This document shows, one piece after another, positions 21,231-34,664 of a DNA stretch of 55,841 nt. A program made the translations under genes and the position numbers. The first letter of the stretch is position 1. Each line of letters starts with the position of its first letter. The notes under the pieces are model-generated. The model was given only the letters and a program-made list of their open reading frames with translations, was not told where the DNA came from and searched no databases. The DNA lies in NCBI GenBank assembly GCA_023231475.1, contig JALJEE010002827.1, forward strand, positions 1-55,841. Reading direction: 5' to 3'. This DNA is from Seison nebaliae (lineage: Eukaryota; Rotifera; Pararotatoria; Seisonacea; Seisonidae).

Positions 21231-24200
21231 AATTAATTTATTTGAAAAATATTTTTATTCGCCACAACGATTATTATTCGTTTAGATAACAACACAAACA
21301 ATGAAACAATAAAATTTCTAGTCACAATATTTTTTCAGTTAGTTAATCTAATTTATTTAACAATCTGTTAGTTACTGCTTAGCAGATTAAAGTTTCCCTC
21401 AATTTTTTTAAACAATCAGTATAACTTTCATTCTTTTATATTCTACTCTTACTATTCTGTTATAACGAATTAATAATAAATTTTTATTTATATTCCAAGT
21501 TACCCAACACATGCTTAAACTTGAGAAATCAGTTGTCTTTTAATTGAATCAACAAAAATTTTAAAGTCACCATATGAGATAATACAATATATTTAAATGC
21601 AACTTAAAAATTTGAACTAGAAAAGAAATTACTTCTCTCAAATTTGTCAGATCTTTTTGAACATTCCTCCTTCCTACTCGTTCCTTCCTGTTAATAATTT
21701 GGAATTATTGTTGGAAGAACCAATAATAATTTTATTATATGGTAAGACAGATAATCGCTTACGATATTTAATCTCAAAAATGTAACATGACAGATAATAA
21801 ATAATAATTAAATTGGTGTATAGCATATCTTATGCTAAACTGAAGTAGTTCACCTGGTTTTCACCACTAAATATAAAAAATAGTTTCGCTGAAAATCCCA
21901 AATAAATTTCTTTTTTGAAAAACTGTCAGAAAACAAGAGGATCAATCTAACTTGTCACATTTGAAGTCTAAACTACATATGAAATTAACAAAATCGTGAG
22001 AGATTTTATCATCAATTTGAATCTAATTTACTATTTGAGCGATTTAAATTCCAACATTGCTAAACTATCTAATTAACTAATTCTCCTGCTACCTTGATCG
22101 ACTTGTGTTTCCTTTTAAGTTTATAACGACCAATAAAATTACTTGCACAACAATAGTTTCCAGTTTGATCGAAAAATTAATTGCATTTCCAAACCATGTC
22201 AATTATTTTGAAATCATTAATGATTGATTGACATTTCATATTTTATCTCATTTATCATAATCGAACTTCTATTGTCTTTTATCATTATTGCATCGTTAAA
22301 AATAGTTCGAATAATAATCTATTCATGAATAATGATATTCAAATCTATAATGAACGTTATTAACTTTTGTCGATAATGTACGACTAAAAATGTTGAAGTT
22401 TCTTTCCATTAACTGAAAGTTGGAAATGGCACATATCGGAATTTTGGAAGTTGATCGAGAAAGAATTTTCCAGAATTGTTAATTCTAAATAAATTTCGAG
22501 TAAAAGAAAGAAAAAAACTTTCCACAAGTTCCACAAAATATTTTTTGATTAAAACAAAACCTCAAACTTACAAAATGTTCGATAATTTGCAGAGTGTCCA
22601 CTAAACTGATCAACGATAACGACATTAGAATCATCCGATTTATTGTCATCTCCTTTTATATTGGATGGATGATCAAGTAATGAATCGAGTTCTACTAAAT
22701 TAAATCAACTATGTCAACTTAAAATATATGCTATTTTTTTGTTTTTTCCATTACTAAATATATTGGAAAATGTCCAAGTTCTTTGAAATCTTTCGAGAAG
22801 AAGTCAATTGAAATAAGTTATGTGTGATTACGAATTCAAATTAGTTGGAAAGTTTAAGAAGAAAAGCCTTTTTTAATGATAATCTTTAGGTGGAAGAAGA
22901 AAAGCACAAATTTTCCAAACTTTTCCTCTTTCGATTTTTTTTGCGTTAGACTTATTTGTTGTAATTAATAAGAAAACATTTTCAATGAGAATTTCAACAT
23001 AATATATTTTTCCGCCAAAATAATAATGTGAGAAAGAAATGGAATTAGGAAGAAAAGAATTATCTTAATAGTAGTTCTCGACCTCCACCTCTAATTTGAT
23101 AATAATAAGACATAATATTATTTAATGATTGTTAGAAAGGTTTGATGAAGGGAAGAGGATGGTCGTCGTGTAACTAAGCGATCAAATAGTTATAGCGCGG
23201 TTCAAATCGGAAAAATATTCAGATGGAAAGAAGATAGTTGAATGAATTCATTGAAGAAAGATGGAAGGATAAGATTTGTATGACATATTTCATGATGGAA
23301 ATATTACTTGTTAATTTATTATAAATATTAATTGGACATGAAAAGAGTTGATGCTTACATAACCAAAGAAGCATAATATACTTACCATTCTGTTTTAGTG
23401 AGCATGTGATTCTATTAGAGAAGTGGATGATAAGTAGTCATACAAATAAATGATGATGAAAACGTTTCATATGTGTGGAATGAATGAGAAGAATTGAATG
23501 AGTGCATTGATTGTTGATAGGGGAATAAATGAAGGTCCAAATATTGGTAATCTTTTCATGAGTTTTCAGGAGAAATAAAAGATTAATTCATTTGTTCAAT
23601 GAATGAGCATAATGAATGTCAACCACTTCTTGTCCCCTCAATCAGATCAAAATCAGGAGCAGGAGACATGTCTCCTTTTACAGACACATTTTATTTACAT
23701 TACTATGAATATTAATGGATATTTCGAGAAAAGTTTTCGGATCCATTCACTTCTCTATAGAGTTCATAATTGATTGATACTTTATGTATATGGATCATTT
23801 CAACAACTTTTGTGCACAATGTGTGCACAGAAGGATCGAACATTTCATCATTCCATCCAACAAAAATCTTGTACATGTCAATTGATCTGATAAACAATCG
23901 ATCTGCGAATAGATTAATTTATGATTCGTATTATTAAGCAAAAGGAAAATTAATTCGTTTCATTTTTCTCGAAGAATTATTCAGTCAATCGACTCCTAAT
24001 CCCTTCCATCTTATCTAATTTCTGTCATTGTATAACACTCCATAATTTGTTCCACATATATCTCTCTCTATTTCTCCATCTCTATCTCGTCAGACTTTGT
24101 CGTTCATCCTAATTAATCGACTTATTATTTTCCGACAGTCCATGATTATCTCCTCATTCGACAATGTAACAATCGAACGTTGACGATGCAAAAATCTTTA

Positions 24201-27200
24201 ATTTCACTCAATAAAATTCATGACAAATAAATTGGTTTTCAAATGTAGTTTCATAAACTTTATTTTTGTCTGCAAAAAGAAATTATTGTTGACGACTCTC
24301 TTCGACAAAACATATGAAATGAACGGGTAAATGTAATCATCTGCAAGTGGTGTCATGTGAGTGATAATATGATTGATTTATCTCGAAAACAGAATACATT
24401 TCTTATTCTTCATACTTCTTCTTCATTTCCGTTATCTGATTTTTACTTAACATTCATTACTGCCATATAATGTTAATGGAATTAAAGACGATTATAAAAC
24501 AATCTTCCAATAATCCCATTTATTCTGCTTTCTAAATTGAAAATCATAAAATTTTCGAAATTCAACCAGATTAAGGAGAAATTGAATTTTTGTAAAAAAT
24601 TATTGAATCAATCGATTTTGCTTGTGTAGAGGATTATTAAAATAACAGAATTTTATTCGAATTAAATTTTACCAATCATTTAATGTTTATCTTATTAATA
24701 GTACTATTCTTGTAATGGAATTCTGGTGAATGGTGTCAGGTATTAAATTGAATGTTCTACTATTTCAACATATTCCACTCGGCGACAATTGTGAGGGAGA
24801 TATCAGTAGATATGGCATAAATGGATGAATAAGCAGTATAATCTTTTTTGTGAGAAGTTTTAAGGATTTTTGGGAGTTCGCCATCAATGTATCTGGTGCG
24901 CGTATGTGTGTTTATGGAACAATTACACATATCTCGTTATTAATATTTTTATATCATTAGAAAATTATTTAAAATTTCTTTAGTTTGTTCAACATTCCTC
25001 CTATTCATTCCCATTGACATATTCATATATTTATACATTCATTTCAATATCAATATGCATATTCGTTTCTTCTTTCCTCAAAAAAAAATTACTAAACAAC
25101 AATTTACAATAGTAATAATAATATTATTATTCTTATGATGGTGATGATGATTTGTAGGAGAGGAATATGTATTGCAATAATCATTGAATAATCGTTCTTA
25201 CATCTTTTCCGTATGGAGATGAATGGATGCGAAAGTTGAATTATATTAGCAGAAAATTTGATATTTATCAATTCATCTTTATTGTGTATTTTCATTTTAT
25301 TTTCCTTCTCCTATCGTTCCTCGTCTTCCCCCGTTAATTCGATTCTTTAATAGAAGTAAAATGTTGTTAATCGTTATAATTTTTTATACCAATTCTTTCA
25401 ATTTCCTTCATAGTTTCGTCGACCAATTTATTTGTTTTCTTAATTTCCCTCAAACATTTCCGTTCCACATTCTCATCAACACATATTCCACTAAATTTCA
25501 ACTTAAATTTTATACGAAATTTTTTTCTCCGAAAGTTCCCAAAAAAAACTATTTCAGCGATCATTTAAAAAAAGAGAATTTATTGACGTTTCTTCTTTTG
25601 TTCAACTGTTGAAAAGATTTCAAATTCAGCTGATATTTTTTCTCCATCAAATCCGTTTGTTGAATTGAATGTTTTTTCTGGAATTGATTCCATCACTTAC
25701 GTAATTAACAAACTCCAACAAAAGAACGACGGGAAGTGACGAAATGGAAGTAGCTAAGTTTTCTTCTTCTCACTAATTCACGGACAAATGGAAAGCAATG
25801 TTATTTTTTCATTATTTCTCCTCCCAACTAAATTATTAATCAACGATCCATTTAGAAATGTTTCCTGTTTCTAAATGGAATGCACACCCAATATAAGTAG
25901 GAAAGTGGAGAAGATTAATATCAGTTTCATTTTCGAAAAAAGAAATTTCCATTTGCAACGTCATTAGGAAGGAATTGAAGATGGAATAAATTCATTTAAT
26001 TGGCAAATTTTCATTAATTTGACTAATAAATTTTGCATATCATTAACTGGTGTGTTAATGATATAAGTTTGTCAGTTTGAGGCGGAGACGATAGAGTTCT
26101 CATGAAACGAATCAATCAGTTATGAGAAGAAGGATTGATTTCATCTGAAGATTATTTCCTAGAGTTGTTTAATAAAACGGAAGAGAATAGTGTTTTATTA
26201 GTTAAATATGACTTGTTTTCTTCTCGAATAGCTGGTGCGGATACAACTTCTTCCTCCACTTTCTTTTCTATATTATCGAATAACGAATTTATTCAAATTC
26301 TCATCTTTCTCCCACAATCACTACTATTCTCATCTCTCCAATCATTAAAATGATCAACTTATCATTTCCATCAAACAATTCTTCACTACTTCACAAATGT
26401 CATCTCGCCAGTTGTTATGAAAAAAGAATATACTCCTTCCATAAAATTGATCTGAACATCCGTTCTAACACAATTTTATTTCCCACAAATCGACTTTCAA
26501 TGAGAAAATATCATCAAACTCTTCCAACCAATACCATTCCTGTTCCTATTTTATGGAATACACAAGTTTGCTTGTGAAGTTCCTGTAAAGTTCATAACAT
26601 TTCCTCAACGAACAACATATCGATTCATATGAGAAATTTAAGTATATTTCATACACATGTCAAATAGTTACCACAATTCAAGTAGTTTGATGGTGAAATT
26701 ATTTGTCGATTATAATTTTATTTTTGGAAACGGATTATTTTTGCACTCGATAATCGCTTGTTAATGGAGAGTTCATAATGATGTGATGTTAGTAGCCGTT
26801 GCCACTTGACCAATTAGACGGAACAGAACATTTAGGAATATCTTTCTATTGATTTATCACTGATCGTTGACTTGTATAATTCGTTGATTATTGAGGGGAT
26901 GGGGAAAGAGTGGAGATATACGTGCACTTCCATCAATCGATCTCGATTACGCTAAACAAGTTGTCGAATAAGCAATTTTTGTTCTATTCGTCTTATTCTT
27001 TCTCATATTATCTTCCTATTACACAAAGTTTGTGTTAAAATTTTTTTTTTGTTGGGAAAGACGAGTAGACGAAGGCAGATGAAGAAAGAAAGAAATTATT
27101 AACTTGTCGATATTTCGGACTTATTTTACATGAATTGCATTTACAATAATGGATTTATAATTCCATGTGGATGCTCTCATTCATCTTCGAGAGAGGAATG

Positions 27201-27797
27201 TTATGTAATTATTATTTTCACAATAATTTCCTTTCTATTAAACAATTCGTGCACACACATATATAAATGTTGTTGTACCAATAAATAATTATGAAAAAGT
27301 TAAGAAACTTCTGATAATAATGTAATGAACATCATATAATTATATTTGTGAACATGTTGCCTTATATGATCAATTCCTCAATTTACACATGTATTTGAAC
27401 ACATATGAATTGAGCTCAATCGCTCAACTTCGCAATAGACATAAAATATTATTCTCTATTTTTTTCCGTTGAACAATAATTGAATTATTGCTGTAGAATG
27501 ATGCATCTAATATCCTGAAAATCTCACTAGTTGCAAGATATGTCGAATTGTTAATATATTGAAAATAATATTCATATTTCTATCAATTCTCATCGAATAA
27601 TTCCAGTTATATAATTGAATGGAATTACTTCTCATTCTCTAATCTTATCTCGTTTAACATCGTCTTTCAAAGTCTCTTCAAACTTCCTCTCGTCCACACT
27701 TTCAGATGCTTCGAAAGAAATCCCGAATAAAAAAATGATTTGAGGACGACTTTGAAATTGTGAAATTCAGATAAAATTTTCTCACCAAAAATCCAAC
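21231..27797. other. 6.6-kb region without a long reading frame
   Basis: AT-rich sequence between the giant gene and the first guanylyl cyclase unit. It should hold the promoter of the unit starting at 27798. No ORF above about 85 codons is convincing. A possible minus-strand chain of small exons is listed separately. Otherwise I see only A/T tracts. Confidence 0.4.
22572..26267 (-). other. Candidate minus-strand spliced gene made of small exons
   Basis: Four segments look like exons on the minus strand: 26213-26267, 25390-25490, 23751-23902 and 22572-22694. Each follows an AG acceptor and ends at a GT; the 22572 donor is a perfect GTAAGT. The join 26213 to 25390 is in phase, and 25390 continues in phase into either 23751 or 22694. 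Peptides are charged and coding-like: KKVEEEVVSAPAIREEN, then VERKCLREIKKTNKLVDETM, then either IFVGWNDEMFDPSVHTL or VELDSLLDHPSNIKGDDNKS. The 23751 exon does not join 22694 in phase, so it would be an alternative end. No family was recognised, and neither start nor stop is fixed. Chance assembly is possible. Confidence 0.28.
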
Positions 27798-29168
27798 ATG
27801 CAAATCTTGCCCAATATCTTCTCCGCGATATTCTTCCACATCTACCTCAATTCTATTCTACTGAAACATGCTGCCTCAGAATTCTCATTTCATTGTGATC
27901 TGCTCCATCAGCAATGTCGACAATATCTACCGTCAATAAATCAGAGTGATCGACATCGACGTTCAACCAAACCGAGAGAAATCATTCGAGATAACGTTCC
28001 TTATATGATTCATGCCGTCATTAACGTTCCGTTCGATCGACGATATTTCTTCTCCAGAGATAAATTACTTCCTATTCTCTGGATGGCATTGGACGATTGG
28101 AATGGAGAAGATTATAGTTTGAAGCAAATTAAATTCGGAGATATTTATCAAGAGCCCAAATTGAACACTTATACTCATAGTCTCGATATAAAATATTCGT
28201 ATACAAAGAGACATCATCGATCGATTCGAAATCGTAATAAATTCACTTCTTCCAAATCACTCAAATATTTCCATCCATTCGACATTAAACTCGATATTCA
28301 CGATTCACAATGCTCGACCGTTATCGCACCGGTGAATGCAATGCGTGCCACATTAGCCCATAATCAGTTGGTGTCTAAAGTAAATCAGAATCGATACATC
28401 TTCCCATATGACGAGTTGGTGAGATCGTCAAAATTCACCAACTTCCAATCATGGTACAATGATCCCGAACTGATTCATGTATTTTTTGGACCGATGTGCG
28501 ATTTCGCTTTGGCGCCTGTCATTCGATATAGTAGCATCGATTGGAGTATTCCTTTATTGACGATTGGCGGTACCGCCTCCTATTTCTTCAACAACAGCGA
28601 AGTCGGTCTCTTAACTCGTGTGGGTCCCGGTCAATACAATTATATGGTCGATGCAATTCGCAGTATTTTAAATCATTTCTCGTGGAAAGCAAGTGGAATC
28701 ATCAATATCGAAGATGATGTACATGGAAGGAATTTCGTGAAGAAATTTTCCAAAAATGTTACTGCTAATCTCAAAGATTTCTATTCGTTCTATGAGACAG
28801 CCAAAGAGTTAGTAAATTTTCAAATACTCTTTCAAAATTATTTGATGTGATCTGTGAAATGATTTTCGGAAAACGAAAGAATGTTGTGAAAATTATCGTG
28901 AAAAAAATGAGTGGAAAATTTTCGCGGAAAAATAAATGAATAATTTTCATTTTTAGAGATACGGAAACGGAAAGAAAAATTGATGCGAGAGATTCGCGAT
29001 TAATACAAGAAACAGGTGATCGTGGAGATTGTTATCGAATAATTTCAGCAATCAAAAAAGAATTAAAAATATCATCATCCAGCATCGCATTTCGGAAGAG
29101 AATATCTCCCCAACCAATAAGTGTTCTCCGCAACATTCTCCTTTCCGATTTGGGCATCGAACGATCTA
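27798..29168 (+). CDS. Receptor guanylyl cyclase ectodomain unit 1 (alternative 5' exons or soluble ectodomain)
   Basis: Encodes the N-terminal half of an ANF-receptor ligand-binding domain. Exons 27798-28807 and 28957-29168 give 407 codons plus one base. A signal peptide (MQILPNIFSAIFFHIYLNSI) and a dibasic-rich stretch precede the domain. The natriuretic-peptide-receptor core is clear: DSQCSTVIAPVNAM, then HVFFGPMCDFALAPVIRY, SIPLLTIGG, and HFSWKASGI. Both cysteines of the conserved first disulfide of this domain are present (DSQC and GPMC). Unspliced, the frame stops right after a GTTAGT donor at 29169. That donor is phase 1, exactly matching the acceptor at 35836 of the downstream receptor. 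I infer an alternative first part of the cyclase gene; a separate secreted half-domain is the other reading. Confidence 0.75.
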
Positions 29169-29803
29169 GTTAGTTCGCTTATTTTTCATATTCGTCTCGA
29201 TGAGAGAAATGTAGAAAGAAGATTTTTGATTTGTTTGAAAGTCAATTGGCTTTCAGTCAGATGATAACCTATTACGTAGGAGTTAGCAGAGGAGAATATT
29301 TGGGGAATATTTTTCCATATAAAACTGAATGGTATTGACGGTGCATGTTGGGCATGAATCAATTTTGTTTAAAAAATTAATTAAAATGCCTGTTTGCGAC
29401 GAAATGTCCTTTGTCATTCACATATTCTTCATGTTTTCCAATTAAACGACTGAATTCTGTATGATAATAAATGTATTACACTTTATGGAATTGGAAGGGA
29501 TCAGCACGTTTACCTAATCCGGTTTCCTCTTGTTCGACGGGAAATGTTGTTTCAATGAATTGGAAAGGAGAAATTAGTATGAGGAATAATCTAAATTTCC
29601 TTCGTATTCGTTGGGAAGGATAAAAGGAAAATCTAATTTCATCCTGATTATAACTTGTTCACATCACAGCTCCTTAATAAAAGAAGCAAACACCTTAGGA
29701 TAAGGATCATTTTCTATTTTGAGAAAATGATTGTGATATTATTATTATCAATCTTTCCTATCCCATTTTTCCAGTTTACGATTGTGTAAATTCATTTCTT
29801 ACC

Positions 29804-29839
29804 AAATCTCTCTCTCCACCCTCTCTCTCTCTCTCTCTT
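29804..29839 (+). repeat. (CT)n tract
   Basis: CTCTCTC repeats interrupted by CCACC in non-coding sequence between ectodomain units 1 and 2. Confidence 0.7.
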
Positions 29840-30669
29840 TGATGGAGGGAGGGGAAAATGTTTGGGAGAAAACGGAGAAATTCTAGTTCATCTTTGTTTT
29901 TACTTGGAAGCCAAGTATGGACGAATATTAGGTTATCAGAAAAATAATATTCAAAAGAGACAAAGTTTTTTTTATTTCTTCTCATCATGTCACCGTAGTC
30001 GACCTTTCTCTACTTTTTTCTCCTACGTTATTCTATCTTTGAACTGTATCGACAATATAAAGTCGTTCCAATATTATCGTAGAAGTTCATTTATCATTCG
30101 ATTGGAAAACGGCACGAGAGATTCTAGTTCTGAATGAAATGAATGAGTGATTGAGCATGAAAATTGATAATCAAAAAAAAATTCTTTTGATTAATGAATT
30201 ATCCATTCATATTTATATCTGCCTCCACAACACTATCCATACTTAATAAAATCATTTGTAAAATTGTTGGTAGAGAATTGCATCGATCGAGAGTCTCACA
30301 CTTCTCCCATCAAAATAACGAAATGTCGTCGGAACATTGAACTTTTTCTCCTAATAAGAAATTTCCATTCCTCAAATCTATGTTCCTAATTTAGTGTTCG
30401 ATATGTTATGGGGTCGATGTAATAATTTTATTATTGATAATGATATCGTTAAAATGTAGAAAGTCGAACTATATTACTTCCGCCATTATTCAACATCGTG
30501 AAAAATACTGTTTGGCGAAAAGGAGAAATATCTGGGGAGAAACCAGTGAAAGTTTTAATGAATGAGCAAATCATTTACACATGAGTCCCTAAACAAAATT
30601 TTTTGGAAGACAACATATAAATCGCTTCTTTACATCTCGGAGAGTTACTGCTGTTAACATCACCAGGAA

Positions 30670-30817
30670 ATGATTGTCGCTGCCTACCATACGATCGTTG
30701 TTGATCTACCAATTCCAGGTCATCATGGTTATTTACACAGACATTTACACACAATTATTCTTTATTCTCCAATGCACATTCTTAATATCCTTCGTCAAAT
30801 ACTTCGCTCGTGTATTG
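30670..30817 (+). other. Possible short alternative first exon
   Basis: An ATG at 30670 opens 49 codons of mixed, coding-like composition (MIVAAYHTIVVDLPIPGHHG at its start), ending at a perfect GTAAGTGA donor. The donor is phase 1, the same as the three ectodomain units, so it would also join in frame to 35836. If real it would give a cyclase lacking the N-terminal lobe. It could equally be chance or an exon of something else. Confidence 0.25.
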
Positions 30818-33349
30818 GTAAGTGAGAAATGTTTTATGTTTATTTTGGTGGAAAATTATGCTGATAATAATGTGAAAATTGCGGAAAAAACGGAAGATTA
30901 AATTATAAACTTATCTGAATTTTCTCTATCTCCTCCACATTCACTTTACTTCACAATTATAATTATTACATTAACTCTACTCATTGAATTGCATTAATCG
31001 CAATCTGACGACTCTCATCCAAAAAACAACACTTCATCAATTCCTTAGCACAACATCTCGTCTTTGATGTCATAGTCACTGATATATCTAAATCTAATAA
31101 ATTTGTGTGCGACTCAATTCATTTTTTCTCTAGTCGATTCGTGAAGAATATTCATCGTTTAATAATTATCGATGGCAGCGATTATGTTCGATGTTGTTCT
31201 TCAAATCTTAAAATTTTTCGGAAGAATTTCTTCCAACTAATAATGAATTTCCGGTTGGCGCATACACTTCACATAATCTAACATCGGTTTTCTTATAAGA
31301 AAACATTTCGAAAACACAACAACTGTCGCTCATGTACAAATATTATTCATCTATCTTCTGATTGGGAGGAGGAAGTGAATAAGAAACGTAAATAGAGAAT
31401 AAGTAGATGATATTGATAGTCTAATAAATCTTGAAATTTTGAGATATTATAGAATATTCATAATTATGCATCATTACCATTCTCATTTTTCGTTTGAATT
31501 ATCTTTCGTAATCGGTCTTTTATTTAGAAGAATTATTATAATCCAATTATTCATGTCTACTTCACAAATTTGATCATGTGAAACAAATTTCACAGATAAA
31601 CGAAACGAATAAGTCGAATATACGTTTCTGAATAGAAACCATCAAAATTGACCACGGCACCGATTAGAGAAATACTTCTTCCTCACTCCGAAAATGGCAA
31701 GGGACAAAAGAATGATATGTATGTGTGAAAATTATTTTATTGTTGAGGAAAGTTTATTTAAGAAATATTCATTTCCTGCTGAAATTCCTGTGAGATGGAA
31801 AATAGGAAAATTATGAAAAAAGTTTCCTTGCATAATTCTTATTCTTTCATTTATCTTGTTTGTGAAATTTTGTTTTAATTAAACAATTAGTACGGAGACG
31901 TCATTCTGATTTGTGCCTTCTTCAATAAGTTTAATGGATGCAAGTTTGAAGTGAAATGGAATGAATTCTGATAATTCTTATTATTTAATATGTAAATGCA
32001 AATGATTTGACTCTTTCGCGATGTTGCATAACTCCTAATTTTTAGTGTGAGACACATACGTATTTATTGTTGGGGAGGGGGGAATATATTGATTATAATG
32101 CTTACTCTCCTATCAAAGTACTTGACTATTCATAAATGTTTCTTCCCATAAATCAATTTGAACTTTTCTTCTTTGTGTGTACGTCGGATGTGAAGCATTT
32201 CACAGATCTGATTATGTTAATGTTATCCGACCGAAATAAGCACTTCTACATTAAGTTCAATAGGAATATTTAAGCATTGAATCGATAAACGTGTATCGTT
32301 CGATTTTTCTCCCGCTTTCTTTCCTCCGTGGAAATTCGAATATTTTCGTTAAGGATTAGCCGAGTCGTCATCTTCCCTCGTTTTCTTATTAGTTTAATGT
32401 ACAGATGAAGTCGCTATTTCTATCGTTGTTTATCTTTCTCATTCTGTGTTAGTGATAAAGAAATTTATCCGATCATGTTCTTGATCTGATTGCTCATACC
32501 AGTTAATGAGATATCAGAGGAATGTAATTGACATTTATGTAAGGAATGGAGGAAGTTGGATATGTGATTTACCTGTAAGACATCGTTAATCAGAAGAAGA
32601 AAAAGACGATAATATCGTCACGATAATAAGATGAGATTCAGTTCTTCCCATTCATCGAGACATTATTAATACGGATACTCGTTGTAAGAAAGGAGAAAAT
32701 TATACGATGACAATATACTTCTTTCTCCCTTCTAATAGAATGAGAAACATATTAATTAATTGATCTATCGAGAGGAAAGATGCTCGTCTATTTCCAGTTT
32801 ATTTATTTTCCGATCAATGAACATTATATGAACACAGAGAATGATGGGAAATTGAAGAGGAATACACTTTTTTTTAAATTCCCTTTTTTCTCTGTCGTCG
32901 TCTTTCAATCTTTAACAATCAAAATTCTCCTTTTGACGCACTTCGTGCAAAGTCACAAGAAAACGAGAAAGCGAAACTTGTTCTTTGTTGGAGTCTATAC
33001 GCCATTTTCGCTAGGCGAATTTAAGTAGGAAATTATATTTCTTATAAATACATATCTCAATAAAGACATTTAGTTAACGATGAAGATAAATATGGAAATT
33101 AACGAATACATCCATCTCACAATTATTCATTCATTCTTTTATTTTTTATGAATCTCTCCCGCCCAAACATTCTTGTTGAGTGCTACCTAAATTGGTTATC
33201 TCATTCTCCTCCTTCATTCTCACTGGAGACAGATGAATTTGCATAATTCTTAAACATTTACTTGTCATATCCCCCCTCCTCACCACTAGACTACATCAAT
33301 AAGATTCTTAAATTTCCTTTTTGAAAGATTTCTTTTTTTCTCGACGGGA

Positions 33350-34277
33350 ATGAAGAAAATATTAAATTTTATTTTTCTCGCCATTCTCAATTGGGAGGAA
33401 CATGGGCACGAGTGTAGATCGAATACGAATAGGAATTTGCGAAGTATATCCAATCCGATCAAGATCGGCGTATTATTATCGTCATTTGCTGACAGGAAAC
33501 AGGCGTACATACCTTCCTTAGCTTTAGGTGCGATTTTGGAGGGCTTAGAAGATATCAAATCATCGAAAATGAGAGTTGAGGTTGTTGGCGAATTCTCGGA
33601 ATGGAATGTGATGGAAGAAACGAATTACACACAAGTCAAACGGATTCAGTTGCAAGAGACTCAATCGTTTGCAGAAACCAGTCTCCATGAAAGAATGAAA
33701 TGGACGAAAAGTATAAATGATTGTGTAGGAGCAGGTAAGTCTAAAGAGGAGATGATATCGAATTTATTAAGAATGAAATCAGAAATTTCTCAAAAGAAGA
33801 AAACTTTCCATAAAAAGAGGAATGTTATCGAAGTTATCGTCATGAATACATTCCATAGTGATACCATCGCACCAATGCGAGCCATCGACCAATATATTAT
33901 GGGCGTCAATTTGTTGGTGGGTGGAATCAATGCACACGCAATCGCTCCAGTTGCCCGATTCGCAACCATCGTTCGAATACCCTTCATCTCGTTGTATGGT
34001 GGTGTCACCGAATTGACAAACGGAAAACTCACCGAATACTCGATGTTGACACGAACAACAGCTGAATACAGTAGTTATGCGAAAGCTTTATTGAAAGTGC
34101 TCGATAAATTCAATTGGAAAAAAGTGGGACTAATTATTGAAGATGATAAGTCAACAAAATCCGATGCAACTTACTTAATCGCTCGTGCCTTCTATTATAT
34201 TAAGCAATGTCATTTCTTTAATATTGCAGCTATGTCACCTGAAGAACTTCTACCAAAACTTCATAGGCAGGCAAGAG
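33350..34277 (+). CDS. Receptor guanylyl cyclase ectodomain unit 2 (alternative first exon)
   Basis: A single exon of 309 codons plus one base, starting with a short hydrophobic leader (MKKILNFIFLAIL). It encodes the N-terminal lobe of an ANF-receptor domain closely related to unit 3: IKIGVLLSSFADRKQAYIPS matches [20 protein letters not shown], and MLTRTTAEYSSYAKAL matches [16 protein letters not shown]. Unlike unit 1, the conserved disulfide cysteines are missing: HSDT replaces the CSDT-type site and LVGGIN replaces the GPGC-type site. The frame would stop one codon after a GTTAAA donor at 34278. The donor phase (1) and its position in the domain equal those of unit 3, so splicing to 35836 gives a complete receptor. 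No transmembrane or cyclase exon lies between this unit and unit 3. Confidence 0.8.
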
Positions 34278-34664
34278 GTTAAAACTTGAATAATTTCTCA
34301 TTCTCCTCACAAACACCTTTTAAAACTTTTTTAAACTTTTAACGAGAACGAATCATCTCGAAGTAACAAATTCGGAAAGTGTTGTAGAATTTTGAAAAAA
34401 AGTAAATTTTCTAGAAATTTTTTTCGGAGATAAAAATATAACAAATAAATTCTGCTCAAATTTGCAAATACGAGAAAAATAAAAAAAATAAAAGAAATTA
34501 TTCTGTTTCATTGTGTGAGTGGTTGAATGAAAAATTGAGTTTACATTTAAAAAAAAAACATTTTTTTCTTCTTTGATTGATTAAATCAGATTTATTTCCA
34601 TAAAAATAATAATATTAACAAAAATTTGTTGTTATGAAATAGAATGTAAGATTACAGGAAGCGA
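34278..34664 (+). other. Interval between ectodomain units 2 and 3
   Basis: 387 bp of very AT-rich sequence with no coding frame. It should serve both as intron for unit 2 transcripts and as promoter or leader for unit 3. An AG (ATTACAG) ends seven bases before the unit 3 ATG. Confidence 0.4.

Larger units (their letters stand above)
29169..33349. other. 4.2-kb non-coding interval within the guanylyl cyclase locus
   Basis: No cyclase, kinase-like or transmembrane segment lies here, so unit 1 has no receptor body of its own nearby. A CT-rich tract is at about 29804-29839. A small possible exon at 30670-30817 is listed separately. The rest is AT-rich and probably includes the promoter of unit 2. 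Confidence 0.45.

Noticed and set aside
26135-26353. Plus-strand frame containing RIAGADTTSSS, like a cytochrome P450 I-helix
   Set aside because: No heme-binding FxxGxRxC, no ExxR helix and no flanking P450 sequence in any frame. The minus strand of the same stretch fits the candidate exon chain better, so the motif looks like chance.
26350-26577. 75-codon plus-strand frame after the P450-like string
   Set aside because: No domain, poor codon pattern, and not continuous with anything upstream.
33350-34277. Unit 2 as a decayed pseudogene of the cyclase
   Set aside because: The frame is intact over 309 codons, the donor phase is kept, and the conserved core residues match unit 3 closely.
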